Assembly (NCBI GenBank): GCA_049999725.1 | Contig: JBNGIS010018414.1 | Coordinates: forward strand, 1-39,242 | Length of the DNA: 39,242 nucleotides | DNA from: Haplomitrium mnioides | Taxonomy: Eukaryota > Marchantiophyta > Haplomitriopsida > Calobryales | Direction: 5' to 3' | Part shown: positions 10,575-21,895 of the stretch, one piece after another | Layout of the letters: every line of letters begins with the position of its first letter | Numbering within the stretch: position 1 is the stretch's first letter | Notes under the pieces: model-generated | Seen by the model: the letters and a program-made list of their open reading frames with translations, nothing else | The model's database searches: none | Told to the model about the DNA's origin: nothing | Made by a program: the position numbers and the translations under genes

Positions 10575-11691
10575 TTTGGCGGCTTCGAATTTGAGTGAAC
10601 AGAATGAAAGTCTGCTGTCCTCACCAAAAGCAACCACCAACTTTCCGAATCAGCAAAGTTTGAAACACGCAAGTGCTCTTATTGGACGAAATTCGCTGGT
10701 GGAGCAGGCATAGAAGAGTAGTGACTCGTCTTCACAAATTGAAGCATCACGCAATTTTGGGTAACAGTCTGAAGTTGAGACTTCAAAACGAAGTTTGAAT
10801 GCAATGTAGTTCGCGCAGTAGCGCTTATGAAGTCCCAAATCGCAGGCCTCAACAAGCATCCATGAGATGGGTATATGCTAGATTCTACAGTCTTAGCTTC
10901 TTGTTTCTACATCTGTCACACAGCCTTGTCCCTTGTTCCTGCATCTGTGACACAGTCTAATCTGTCATCTGTCACACAGCAGGAGCTGCTAGCCGTCGCT
11001 GGATTCAGTTGCAGTATAGGTCCCACATTTGCTGAAAGCATCACTTTACTTTACTGGTAGCACAAGCACAATCCCACTGCAATCTCGTTGCTCCAATTCT
11101 AAGTCCAGTACAATGTCGGTACGTTCGGATGTGATTCATCTATCATTCGAATTCTGAAGGAGATGTAAAGATGATGATGCCCTTTGGATTTGAGAGTGCA
11201 TGACTTTGATGATTGGATTCTAGGACTGGGTCAATTAATCGTGGAGTTCAAATGCAACAGTCGACTTGGAATCTTTGCAGAAATCTAACGACGTCTGTGC
11301 CTGTAATGATGCTTGATGAATTTTTAACAGTCGGTGGGCTAGTCAACATTTGATTCTTCCAAATGAATTAAACTAATGGGCTGAAGCTGCAAACTGTGTC
11401 TGACTGATTCAGTCAACGACGAGGACGAGAGAGAACGCCTGCATGCATGGGTAAGTAAAGTAAACAGTGGTGCAGTCTTGAATCGAGGCAACTGGCGATG
11501 TCCCCATGTGCAATTGAAGGGCGGCATGAGATGAGATGAGATGAGATGAGAAACCAGTAAACTGTAGTGTGTTGTATTGTAGTGGAGTGGAGGGCAAGTA
11601 AACGAGTGAAGAGAAGCGAGGGAACATTGTGTCGTGGAGGATGTCATGTCTTGGGATCTGAGCTCACATTCTCTTCTCTTTTCTTTTGTGT
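10575..11691. other. Upstream flank of the thioesterase gene
   Basis: The thioesterase frame stays open upstream of its ATG to about 10640 without another ATG, so that part is read as 5' untranslated. No TATA box stands out near the gene. A (gagat)n microsatellite lies at about 11527-11550. No other gene is supported. Confidence 0.5.
10910..10979. promoter_or_regulatory. Three copies of CATCTGT(C/G)ACACAG upstream of the thioesterase
   Basis: Copies lie at 10910-10923, 10942-10955 and 10966-10979, starting 32 and 24 bases apart and 336-406 bases upstream of the start codon. Two are identical and one has a single C-to-G change. The core holds TGTCA, which is TGACA on the gene's strand, a homeodomain (TALE-type) binding core. 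Regulatory function is inference. Confidence 0.4.
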
Positions 11692-11879
11692 TTTCCTCTT
11701 CACCATCTTTCTCTCTCTCTCTCTCTTTTGCGTTTNNNNNNNNNNNNNNNNNNNNNNNNNNNNNNNNNNNNNNNNNNNNNNNNNNNNNNNNNNNNNNNNN
11801 NNNNNNNNNNNNNNNNNNNNNNNNNNNNNNNNNNNTTTCCTCTTCACCATCTTTCTCTCTCTCTCTCTCTTTTGCGTTT
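11692..11879. other. Assembly gap (100 N) flanked by the same 44 bases
   Basis: The 44 bases at 11692-11735, directly before the N run (11736-11835), are identical to 11836-11879 directly after it. Both contain tcttcaccatcttt and the same number of CT repeats. Identical contig ends suggest that the two contigs overlap and that the gap is not real, or that a tandem repeat was collapsed. Confidence 0.85.
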
Positions 11880-11993
11880 TCTCTTTCTCTCCTCTCTTAC
11901 TCTTCCCAACTCTTGTTTTCTACATTCAACTTCCATTTCTCTTTCTCTCCTCTCTTACTCTTCCCAACTCTTGTTTTCTACATTCAACTTCCA
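11878..11993. repeat. 58-bp tandem duplication
   Basis: Two essentially identical copies (11878-11935 and 11936-11993) of a pyrimidine-rich unit containing ttactcttcccaactcttg and tacattcaacttcca. Confidence 0.9.
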
Positions 11994-12099
11994 AGATTGA
12001 AAGATTGGAAGTTTAACTGCAGTCAACCTTGGGTTCCAATTTGAACTGCAGTTAAAGTGAAGTTGAGATTAGAGATGCAAGATGAGAAATGAAGTGAAG

Positions 12100-12600
12100 T
12101 GAAGTTAGGGTCAATGACACTTGGAGCAACCATGCCCTCTCACCTATTCATTATAAGTTCTCTATAATGTACTTTTATTTTTTCTTTCTTTTTATCTTGT
12201 TGATTCATTTCATTTTATTCCTCTATTTTTCATTCTTTTATTGTTGCTTCTCTTTGCATCCAATTCTTGCATCTTTTGTTGAATGGTTTGACTTTCTTTC
12301 GTGCTAAATGTTGTGTTTTAATGTTTTTCTTTACTTCTTGTTCTCGTCTATTCATTTTTCCAACATATATGAATCTTTTTAGCTCTTGGATTGGCTCACT
12401 TCACTCTTCAATTTGTTGCTCTATTTTGTATTGCTTAAACTCCTTCTGTTATTGTTGGCTTAAAGATTGATGAAAGGAGACATGGATGTGTTTGTGTCTT
12501 CACGTAAGACTTCATGTGATCACTTTGTTCGACCATATTGTGATCTCAATCACACTTCTCCTTTGCTTTTCCGATTTCATCAATGCATCAACTAAACTCA
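12100..12600 (+). repeat. Possible family II LTR remnant
   Basis: The stretch around 12470-12570 (atattgtgatctcaat, then ttctcctttgctt) resembles the 3' part of the LTR at 13089-13724 (atattgtaatctcaat, then ttctcacttgctt). The rest is T-rich and similar in style but not alignable by eye. Confidence 0.4.
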
Positions 12601-13088
12601 GAACTTAGTTGAAATTAATATCCAATGAAAAAGAAAGGTCAAAAGTTTAAGGGAAAATTTTAAAATATATAACTCTATGCAATAAAAGAACAAACATTAT
12701 TTTGATACTAGAGTGCATGAAAGCGTTGCCATGCTTTTTCTCTATGAACTTGAGCTCTTGAGTTGATGTGGTTTGAGTTATTGGCTTGAGATATTTGCCA
12801 TTCTAACACTTGCATACAAATAATCTCATGCAAAGATACCTTCCAAACAATTCATCATAAGTTGTTTGTCAAGTATAGGTTAGTTTTTTCTTGAGAAATC
12901 TCAAAGAAATATTCTCGAACTTTCTCACAATGGATTTTTCTTTTATTTTTCATTTATTTTTGTCATTTTCTTTGGTCGATTCATTTCATGTTGTGTATTT
13001 CATGTTTTTTTTTTCATTCATCAATTGTTGCTTTCCACTGCCATCTCATTCTTGTTTTGTTTGCTGAATATTGCTAGCCTTTCTCTAA
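12601..13088. other. AT-rich stretch, nothing recognised
   Basis: AT-rich sequence between two LTR-like segments; no frame, RNA gene or repeat that I can support. Confidence 0.4.
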
Positions 13089-13724
13089 TAGTACAAGCAT
13101 AAGGTTGTGCTATTTATAAGAAAATAGAAAGAAGTGAAGGAAGTAGTAGTGAGTTAGTTTTAGGTTGAGATTAGATTACTTGTTTTTCAAATCACTTTTG
13201 GTAGAAAGTCACTTTTAGGGCTGAAATTAGAAGTTACTTGTAAGTGAAGAAAGAAAGATGACATCCTCTTCTCTTGTATAAATAGAAGGGCTTCTTAGCT
13301 CCACTCTTTATTCCAGAGTTCCTCTCAATTCGGTTTGGCTCTTTGGTTGTTTGGCTTTGGCTAGCACTCTTGGTTTTGGTTTGCTTATTGGCCTCAAGTT
13401 GTGTAACTCTTTTAGAGTTATCTTGAAGTGTTACTTATTTGGAAGTTAGTCTTTGAGTTTTTTTATACTTTCTTTTCTTGTCACTTTTTAGTTTTAATTA
13501 ATTTCTCTACTTGTTTTCATCTATTCAACTCTTTCATACATCCAATTCTCATTTCTATATTGTGATTTTTACTCACTCAATTCATCTCAAACTTGTTGCT
13601 CTCATTTTCTCTTTCTTAAATTTCTTTTGCTAGATTTATATTGGTCAAACAAGATTTCCTCATGTAATTACTTTAGACTTATCATATTGTAATCTCAATG
13701 ATGGTTCTCACTTGCTTGTCTACA
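13089..13724 (+). mobile_element. Family II LTR (plus strand)
   Basis: This matches the LTR at the right end of the window over about 290 bases: agttacttgtaagtgaaga, then gttcctctcaattcggtttg, then ggctagcac and agagttatcttgaag. A TATA box (TATAAATAG) lies at 13277-13285. The left end is close to the start of related LTRs (gcataaggttgtgctattta versus gcatgatgttgtattattta). The right end TACA at 13721-13724 is followed by a primer-site-like TAGTATCAAAGC at 13732, resembling the initiator-tRNA-Met site TGGTATCA. No coding sequence of the element follows, so it is a solo or orphan LTR. Confidence 0.7.
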
Positions 13725-14789
13725 ATCATTATAGTATCAAAGCTCACCTTTAAAAAATTCAAAAATTTGAGTTCGCAACACATCATTTTAAAATAAAATT
13801 TGCATCCACTTCACTTTAGCAAAGCTAAAATTATATGTGCATAAGAAAAAATGGCAAATTGATGATAAAATTATAAGTATATATTGTCACAATAAAAAAA
13901 GTAAACACATCATTTGATGTGAAAACTAGATACTCCTTTTTTTATTTTCATCATTTTTAGATAAAACAAAGTTATTTTGCTAAAAAATTGTTTTGGCCTC
14001 ACTATTAGAAGAGTTTTATGGCCATGGTTTTTTCCTTTATAACCACTCCTTGGTCTTGAAGTTGTTGTGTATCTCTTCTTTCTCATCTTTCATCCCTTGG
14101 TGGCACATAATCATATGCTTTCTCATGCTCTCTCAAGAGCACTTCTATAAATTCTCTTATGTATTCTCCTCCTCTCCAATATCGCTTTCTTGCTCCAATT
14201 AATACTCCTCTTGTTTGCTATCATTATGATCACTTAGCTCCTATAGCTCTAGAATTCATTGTACCTCTAGTATCTTTCATTATTTGGCTACCATTCTTCG
14301 TACTACCCAAACTTGTTGTTGTTATTTTTGATGCTCACTCAAGGGAACAGTTATGAAAAGTTCATTACTTCTACTCAATTGCTGAAAAAACTCTTGGAAG
14401 CGCATTTGTTTTCTCTACTATTGAGGTATTGGCTTCCTATCTATGATCAATCAATTGTTACTTCACTTGCTATCTTGCATACTGAGCTAAGCAACATTGG
14501 TAATGGTTGAGCTGTTGAGTTTATGCCTCTTTCTTTCTTTACGAATGCTTGTTGTGTTCTTCAAGCAACTTTGTCCAATGAAAAATAGTTTTCCACCTCC
14601 AATTTGAGTTTTTCTTGTAAATCCTCCACTTTTAGATGGCATTTTGTTTATACAGCTCCTTCTTTTTATCCCACACATCTACTCATCTTTCTTTGGTTCA
14701 TGTTTGCCTTGGACTTTTGTAGTATCGGATGTTCTTTGAGGTATTTCTTCTTGGCATCTACTTAGGCTCTTTTTTTGGTAAGGTTGGTC
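13725..14789. other. AT-rich stretch with a primer-site remnant, otherwise unassigned
   Basis: The first bases hold the primer-site remnant of the LTR to the left. Beyond that there are three short plus frames (about 65-70 codons) with no recognised family and no shared splice pattern. Probably decayed transposon DNA. Confidence 0.4.
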
Positions 14790-15137
14790 AATTCTGCAAA
14801 GAACACAAGCAAAAGCTCAAACGAGATGAAAGGAGCTTTGAATGAAGGAGTTGGGAAATAAAGCATTTTTATTAATACTTGAGAAGAAACTGTCATCTTA
14901 CTTACTTCAATTACAAGTTACATCATTTTTAAACCTTAAGAAATATATTATAGCACTTCATTAAAAGTAATTCCAAAGGCGCTAAGTTTTTTTTATACTA
15001 TTTTAGTGAAATATTTCAATCATAAAAGTGGCCTTATACCTTCACTAAAAGTAAACCACTTTTTGCAATCACGACTATTCACTTTACTTTTGTTTAATCT
15101 CTTATAAATAATACAACATCATGCTTGCATTATTACA
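14790..15137 (-). mobile_element. 3' LTR of an internally deleted family II element (truncated)
   Basis: On the minus strand it starts TGTAATAATGCAAGCATGAT at 15137. It matches the LTR at 15945-16442 (acacaagcaaa.gctcaa, then ttattaatacttgagaagaa). The part expected left of about 14790 does not match, so the copy is truncated or diverged there. Confidence 0.6.
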
Positions 15138-15599
15138 ATACACTAGTCTTCAAATGAATGACACTATCATCATTGCCTTCTCTCTAAAAAATCAAATAAG
15201 ATCTTGAACATTTAGAAGGTTTAAACAAGACTCCCAATTAGCAACATTAACGAAGTGTTATTTCTACAAAACCGTATATTAAACTTATGGAAGTCGACTC
15301 TACTTAGTAGTTTTATTTTCCCAAAATGTAGTCCACTTTAAACTCTTTATGATAATATAGAACTCTAATGAGAGCAAGGAATTGAATAGGGTTGAGAAAA
15401 GAACTTAGACAAGTAACAAAAGGCTTAAGGTTAGACACGTGGAATGTATGGTGAATCTTCATATGGAGAGGTCAAGTTCTTAAACAATGAGAGAACAACT
15501 TAGGAAATAGAGAAAGTACTAATCCAAGTTAGAGAGAACTTGCGAACTTGAGTATCTAAACACAACGCAAGATCATAAGTAGAAAGTATAAGTTGGTCA
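15138..15599 (-). other. Decayed interior of the deleted family II element
   Basis: It lies between the 3' LTR and the integrase remnant, where the polyprotein end would be. No motif is readable. Confidence 0.35.
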
Positions 15600-15905
15600 C
15601 CTAGACTATAATGGAAATCATAACAATGTTTATTGATATATTCTTTTGCCAATTTTGAGGAATAACAAGATGGTTGTAAGTATTCTCAAGAAACAATTTT
15701 AAATGAGACAAAATTAGAAGAGAGAGCAAAAAGTAAACCATCAAGAACAAGAGTATGTTGATCCAAATTAAACAAGAAATAAGAAAATTTTGTAATTGTT
15801 TGTTTTGATTTGATGCAAGAAAACTCAAGAGTCAGTAAGAACCTATCTCAATTTATGTGATGAACATTGAAAAATTCTCAAAGATATTTCCTCCACAATA
15901 AAATT
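15600..15905 (-). pseudogene. Integrase fragment, family II
   Basis: The minus strand carries a badly decayed copy of the same integrase core segment as 4644-4928: the tract with SNQNKQ, then a run matching NVLLFAMVCFLL as NILLFLMVYFLL. Frameshifts and stops are frequent. It ends abruptly next to the primer-site remnant of the 5' LTR, so gag through most of the polymerase has been deleted. Confidence 0.6.
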
Positions 15906-15944
15906 GGTGCGCTCTTTTGGACCAAGTATTAGAGAATGATACGT

Positions 15945-16442
15945 TGTAAGAAAACTAAAAGACAAACTCCAACCAAGTAATAACTCAAGATAACTCAGAT
16001 AGAGTTATTAACCATATGTCAATTAGGCAATCAACGAAAAAGAAAGACCAACCAAATGGCAAGAAAGCAAGCAACCAAAAGGAAAAACCAACAAAATATA
16101 AAAAGATGCAATCCTCTAAAGAGTACACAAGCAAATGCTCAACCAATTGAGAAGAACTTAAGAATGAGTAGTTGGAGCAATGAAACCCTTCTATTTATAC
16201 TTGAGAAGAAGGTGTGAATCTACTTCCTTTGCTTGCGAGTGACTTCCAAATTCAACCCAAAAAAATTATCTTATCAAAGCTCTCTAAAAATGATTTCGAA
16301 GATAAGTAATCATTTAACCACTTCCCTAAGAAAAAATTTAAACTCTAAAAATGAAGTAATCCTCTTTTGATATTCACTACCATTCCTTTCGATCCTCTTT
16401 ATTTTCCTTTTAATAGCACAACATCATGCATATAATATTACA
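15945..16442 (-). mobile_element. 5' LTR of the internally deleted family II element
   Basis: This 498-bp minus-strand LTR starts TGTAATATTATATGCATGAT at 16442 and ends CTTACA at 15945, giving TGTAA...TTACA ends. A TATA box (TATAAATAG on the minus strand) lies at 16191-16199. Directly after the LTR, ACGTATCA resembles the primer site TTGGTATCA seen at 38622. Confidence 0.7.
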
Positions 16443-18136
16443 TAATCCTGATGACTAAGAGAAGGGGAAAAACAACCAATATCACTAAGGACGGAACTGT
16501 GACAACAAGCAACAAAATTTGAGGCAAGAGACAAAGGGGCAATTGCACACATAGACACACTTTTCTTCGTGCACACAAAGGGGAAAACAAGTATGTCAAA
16601 GAAGGTAGTGCCAATGTACTAAGTATTAACTAGGGGCAACAAAACAATCTAAATAAGGAAAGGTAGTCTGGATCACCAAAAGTAAATTGAATTTGGCTAA
16701 ATGTTGCACTAAGGTATGAAAAGGACAGCTTGTTGTGACAATTAGAGGGAAAAACATGACAAGGTTGACTAGGTCTTCAACACAAGGTTAGTTAGATGCA
16801 CATCCCAAGAGGACTCTGAAGGTGAAAGAAAGAACCTGTCAGAGGCAACTGGGGCGATTTTCTATAGGTTAGGAAGGGAAGCATGGTATTACCAATTCCA
16901 AGAAAGAGAAAATGGGAAACTCCTAGGTGGGTTTGCCATCACACAACAGAAGAGAAGAAGAGCAGATCAAAAGATAGGCTAGCAGATAACCACATGAAGT
17001 AAATTCGATCCCAATAGGCCAATTTAGTCACATCTCTACAAGAGCCAACCTTACTCATGAGCAACCAACTAGTCAAATGTCAAAGAACTCACCTTGTTGC
17101 TGAGAATAAGAGGAAACAAAGAAATACGAGCTACCTATAGAACAAACCTAAGACTGCAAATGATTTCGAGGATGTAAGAATCCAACACTCCCCATCTTGG
17201 CAAATTTCGAGCAACTTTGAAAATTGAGCCCAATGTACTAGTTGTAAGATATAGCCAAAAAGAATAGAAGATGAACAATTGGTAAAATTTCAAAAAGAAG
17301 GATGATGTCAAGTAGATCAATAGACCACAAGGAGACTAACCACAAGAGTGACCACATCAAGACGTCCAACCTATAGGAAACATCATATGCAAAAAACAGT
17401 TGATGTCAAGAAAAATAGTTGAATATAGACGAGACAACCAACCATCAACTCGAGGGATGGAGAAATTAAGGAACCAACCAAATATGAAGCCAAGATTCGA
17501 GTCACACCATATCAAGAGTCAAATGAGACATCAAGGGAAAGGATCCACCACTACCAACCACCCAAACAAAAAAGAGAACCTATATACAAAAGTAGGCAAA
17601 CACAACTAGATGGAAGGGGCATCACTCATAACCAAAAGAAAGGACAATCAGGAACACTGAAAAGGCCACCTACTATGAGATTTCTACTTGAAGAAATTTC
17701 ACCATCCAGATCAAGCAACATGGGAAAACACTCATTGACACTCACCAAAAAAAGGCCCAAAAAATACAAAAGACCATCAACAACATCAGGATGCCACTCA
17801 GTTATAGACTTAAAACAAAGAGCGAAGTTAACTTAATCATAGAAAATTTTTATGTTCCAGCAATTGAGAATATTTTTTAATTCACACTATCATATAACCA
17901 AAGGAGTCATAGTTTATAATCAAAAAAGGAGTAGCTTTAAAGATTTACTTCAAAGTGAAAACAAGCAATATCTCCAAGATTTTGACCACATTTTGCCAAG
18001 CACAAGGTTTTGAGTTCTACAAAAGAGTCTTTGAAGGGTGTAGAATCTAATTTGTATACAGTTGTCATTGTATGAAGAAGATTTTGGGTTGTATAACATA
18101 ATTTAGTATGTGCAAAAAGCTTGGACGACAATACAA
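16443..18136. other. A-rich stretch, nothing recognised
   Basis: About 1.7 kb of A-rich sequence with short frames on both strands and no protein family, LTR or RNA gene I can name. The last 200 bases share scattered words (gttttgagttctac.a.agag) with 32212-32240, suggesting that they belong to the same host repeat region. Confidence 0.35.
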
Positions 18137-18139
18137 AAG

Positions 18140-18196
18140 TCTATGCGCGCATAGAAATCCCAACTCAACATCTGAACACTCCACACCAAAGTCTAT
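18140..18196. repeat. 52-bp tandem repeat with palindromic core, left part
   Basis: Unit 1 (18140-18191) opens with the perfect 16-bp palindrome TCTATGCGCGCATAGA. Unit 2 starts with TCTAT at 18192 and resumes after the 13.9 kb insertion at 32145. Rejoined, unit 2 is also exactly 52 bp and shares ctcaacat.tgaacac and caaag with unit 1. Confidence 0.8.
18192..18196. other. Target-site duplication TCTAT, left copy
   Basis: TCTAT directly precedes the element end TGTCAGCC. The same five bases directly follow the other end at 32145-32149. Confidence 0.8.
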
Positions 18197-20307
18197 TGTC
18201 AGCCTTTACTCTCCATCCTTAGCACTCCAAGATGCAATTTCAGAGAGAAAAGGTGACTCAGAATCACAAGATTCTCGTATGAGATGGCCCTAGGACTATA
18301 TTTACCACTATGTGGTTTATCGTCTTTTTTTTTCCTTTATGCACATGTCGACACACCACAACCCCCAAGTAATCCTTTCTCTGTCTTACCTCCACATCAT
18401 GAGTAATAAATAACAATTTGTTGTTTGTTTTATTGCATAGTTTTTTACCTCGAGTCCCTCTAGGCTTTTGGAGATTTGGACATAACCTGCTTCAAAATGT
18501 AACTACTACGACTACTCTCTAATCTAGGAACTTCATAGTTCTATTGCTACTATCTAAAAATCAGCAAACTCTTTGGATGATGTCGCGACAATTCTCCACT
18601 CCTTGTAGCTCTAATATCACACCTTGCTTTTGGTCCATCTTGCTACTTTCTGTTACCACTGTTGATGCCTCTCTTTGGTGTTGTTCTTTACCTCACAACT
18701 CTACACTCACCCACACAGATAAATAAATTCACCTCCGTCATCGAGAGGGCTTGAATTTCTTACTCTCCAGCTAAGGAGATGGCGCTCTCCACCACATGTA
18801 CCCTTTACTCCACCCTTATTGCCCCTCTTGCAGTGCATTCATCTTTGAAGAGATGGAGGCCTCTTGGCTTGCTTGCAACGGTCAAGGATTCGATCTCATA
18901 TGATTGAACTGGCCTTACACTACCTTTGTGGTGCTATACTCTACTAGAGCTAACTCTCTATGGCTAGCAAAAGGGATCACTTCACTAGCTGATGTAGTTC
19001 TTAATTGAAACTTCAACATGTTGGGCTTCTTACAATAGAGTAACAACCTACCAATGCTAGGCCTTTGGGTGCAGATGACTAAAGAAGTGGCGCTCCTTGT
19101 GAATATTTCTATTGCTTGGGCAAATCCACCCCACACTAGAGCCTCCTATCTCAGTTGGGTCCACCTTGTTGGTCCAAGTCCCCTCCCTGAAGTACCTATA
19201 CTTGCCTTTGCACTCTCACCTCAACCTCCTTGGGCTCTTGCTATTCCTCCCTAACACTCTTCTTCGTAGTTGTGTTGTTGGTGCTACTAGTGTCATCACT
19301 TCGTCATGCTCTCCCTCTTTTTATAACGTCAATTCTAAAGGTAGCAACATCTGCCCTTGGTTTTTTTGAATGGTGAGGAAGTTTTCTGATGGTCAACAAA
19401 ACTGCTTCAAGAAGACCCGATTGGCCTGGCCGAAAAGAGGGATCGAACTGGCCCGATGAGCAAAATCAGAGTGAACTGATGACTCCCGATCAAATTAGTC
19501 TGACGATGATCGCTACGATGACCAATGGTAGACCCTGATCATCAATGACTGACTTCGGTGGTCAATCTCAACAGTTGTCTTACCTCAATAGAGTGCTGCC
19601 TGACGCCATCTTCCTTAGAGAAGTTGGAACGTCGTTTTGATACAGTAAGTTTGTACAAGCAACCCCAATTCTTGTCTACTTCCCATAGAATATAAGTTCG
19701 GCTTGATGAGATGATTTCTTCGAATGAAGAAGGGATTCAATGGAAATAAGAATTGGTCAGGATCTGATAGATCTAACAAAACTCCGAGGAACTTAAAGAA
19801 TCCACAGGACTCCGAAAAGACTTGTTAGCATTTTGATGGATCAAAGCGTCCTATGATCCTTCAACCTATCACTGCCTTTTGAATGTCATTGCATTCTCCT
19901 ACCTTGATTCTTTCTGGTCTCAACTATATTGACAATGCTCTTCATTCTTCTTTCTCTCGAGCTCTGCCATGACTCGAATGATCAAAAGATAACCAATGTA
20001 TCTCTTTGTCTTGCTTTAAGCTTTGCTTTGAGTTTGTTTGTTCCATCTAGACCACTCCAATTTCCTTTGTGATGCACCTTTTATTGGAATCTACCCTCCG
20101 AGTTGCTTCCACACAAGCTCTTCTGTAATATAATTGGAGTGTCTCTCTTGGTGTAATCATGCGATTACTAGCGGTTCTTCACTTGGCTCTTTAATTGGTC
20201 TTGTTCTGCTCCTCAAGCTCATAGATGCGTCTATATTACTACAACATCGGTTGTTTTAGGCTGAAATTGAAAAATCTTGTGATAGCTTTGTTCCCAACCG
20301 GCTGACA
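18197..20307 (-). mobile_element. 3' LTR of the large element
   Basis: This 2111-bp copy matches 29833-32144 along its length. Shared words include ctccatccttagcactccaa, gatggtcaacaaaactgctt and gctgaaattgaaaaatct. On the minus strand it begins TGTCAGCCGGTTGGGAAC and ends GGCTGACA. Relative to the other LTR it lacks about 200 bp (present at roughly 30838-31040) and has about 80 bp extra near 18840-18920. Confidence 0.88.
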
Positions 20308-20320
20308 TAACTTCTCTTCA
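20308..20320 (-). promoter_or_regulatory. Possible polypurine tract
   Basis: On the minus strand gaagagaagtta directly precedes the 3' LTR start. Plus-strand DNA synthesis is primed at such tracts. It is short and interrupted. Confidence 0.4.
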
Positions 20321-20529
20321 AAGTGTAAAGTGTTCTCGTGAACACCTTATCTTTCAATGAGGAATTTAGATCGGCCTTGACAATTTGAAACAACTTCCTT
20401 GCTATCTGATGATCAAAGTGGGTCGAGATTGTGGTGACTCACTTCATCGGTTTGCTTGTTGTGCTCCTATTTACTGTACTACCAAAAAATCAAGAAGATA
20501 TTTGCATATTATGTATATATATAATTAAT
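20321..20529 (-). other. Untranslated spacer between pol and 3' LTR
   Basis: Non-coding sequence with an AT repeat (tatatataattaattaatt) at about 20513-20537; nothing else seen. Confidence 0.5.
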
Positions 20530-21197
20530 TAATTAATTTTTGATCGGTGGTCCTCTCTCTTCAGGATCCTTGAAGTGGTCTTCCTCTTCTTCACAATAGA
20601 AGTATTTTTTAAGCCGGTCACTGTGGATCCAATTACTAATTTTGTTACCTCGGAGTGTGGTTAGTTGTACTAACCCATTGTTGTGCATCATTTGGAGAAT
20701 GTAAGCTCCCATCTAGTGTGTGTGCAATTTCCTTGGAAAGTGATTTAACTTGTTGTGTAGAGCAGCACTAGATCTCCTTCTTGCAGAAGTTGAGGTCAGA
20801 GATTCTTATCATGTTTTGTCTTACTTAATTGTTGTTGGTGCCTCAGTCTTTTATCCGCCACCAATCATGTTTCTTCAAGATGCTCTATTTTCTCCAACCG
20901 CTCTTCTCTGCTTTCGGTCTCTCCTCGCCTTTCCGTGCTCAATACTCTTTCGGTGGGCACTTCGAACTCCATTAGTAGCAAGGAATATTGCATGAACACC
21001 ACGTAATAAGGATTGTGACCAATGGTAGTCTTATAAGCTTGGTTGTATGCAAACACTGTTGTGAGTAACTTCAGATCCCAATCTGTTTTGATGGCCACCA
21101 CTGATCGGTTTAATACTTTTCCAATGATACCATTTGCCGTCTCAGTTAGCTCGTTAGCCTTTGAATGATAAGCAATTGTCTTGTGATGCTTGACTAG
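20530..21197 (-). pseudogene. Integrase C-terminal half of the large element
   Basis: The minus strand continues the integrase reading exactly where the nested insertion interrupts it. The first codons are LVKHHKTIAYHS, then LTETANG, which holds the catalytic glutamate of the DDE triad (about 21131-21165). Next come TDWDLKLLTTVFAYNQAYKT and FEVPTERV. Further down, in other frames, NNGLVQLTTLRGNK belongs to the DNA-binding C-terminal domain, reaching about 20530. There is no chromodomain. Frameshifts occur downstream of 20865. Confidence 0.82.
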
Positions 21198-21202
21198 GTA
21201 GT
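21198..21202. other. Target-site duplication GTAGT, left copy
   Basis: GTAGT at 21198-21202 and again at 25719-25723 flanks the nested insertion. Keeping only one copy leaves the integrase frame uninterrupted across the join. Confidence 0.75.
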
Positions 21203-21211
21203 TGTCAACCG

Positions 21212-21895
21212 GTGGTTTGGAGCACTAAAGCTGAATGCACGAAATCAGAAGCACCATTGGCCATATGTGCCCTTTGCGGGTGTGAAGGCCTCTCAAGAAC
21301 AATTGATTACCTCAAACAGCTGATAAGAGCAGGGCGCATGAGTCTTGGGAGGGAAACAGGATCATGGCCGAGGAGAGGAGGAAGGAGAGCAGTGATCGCC
21401 AGCCAAAGGAGGGGCCCCATTTTCAAATTCAAATCAGGCCAGCGAGAATCCATGGGCCTAAGGAGGGTGCAGGGATCGAAGCCTAGGGAGAAGGAACAGA
21501 GCAGCCACCCATGGCGAGGCGATCGCAGGAGGAAGAAGAAGGGATCAACAACAAGGAAGCCCGAAGGCACTCCGAAGAAAGGCAGATCGTGGGGATCCTG
21601 CAGCGGCCACAAATCGGGAAACAAGCATCAGAAGTTGACAAGAGGAGGTGAGATCGTCACGAGGGCGAGCAAGGTCAGGGAAGAGGGACGCCTCGATCCC
21701 GCAAGCAAGAGCGAGCCCTCCAGAGGCCGATCGAATGCTCCATTCGAGTCGATAAGTCTTGGCGGAAGAGTGGAGTCCCCAAAAGGTCCCGCAAGATTCC
21801 ACGGAAACGTGGCGTCTCCAGAGCCTTTGTGGGATTCCGCGGACGACGTGGCGGGACCAGGAGGCCCGCAGATCTATGGACAGGTGCCTCCCTAA
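21212..21895 (+). CDS. Uncharacterised 227-codon open frame in the insertion
   Basis: An open plus-strand frame rich in Arg, Gly, Lys and Ser (for example RRGGRRAV and RRRKKKG), starting nine bases inside the insertion. I recognise no domain. GC-rich DNA gives long chance frames, minus-strand frames of 85-105 codons overlap it, and its place inside a likely LTR argues against a real protein. Listed for completeness only. Confidence 0.2.
   Translation: MVWSTKAECTKSEAPLAICALCGCEGLSRTIDYLKQLIRAGRMSLGRETGSWPRRGGRRAVIASQRRGPIFKFKSGQRESMGLRRVQGSKPREKEQSSHPWRGDRRRKKKGSTTRKPEGTPKKGRSWGSCSGHKSGNKHQKLTRGGEIVTRASKVREEGRLDPASKSEPSRGRSNAPFESISLGGRVESPKGPARFHGNVASPEPLWDSADDVAGPGGPQIYGQVPP

Noticed and set aside
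10032-10640. Thioesterase start at 10640
   Set aside because: The codon there is TTG; the first ATG in frame is at 10574 with a good context.
11686-12044. Open frames spanning the N gap
   Set aside because: They consist of CT repeats and undefined bases.
20750-20995. Plus-strand 81-codon frame
   Set aside because: Antisense to the integrase C-terminal reading.
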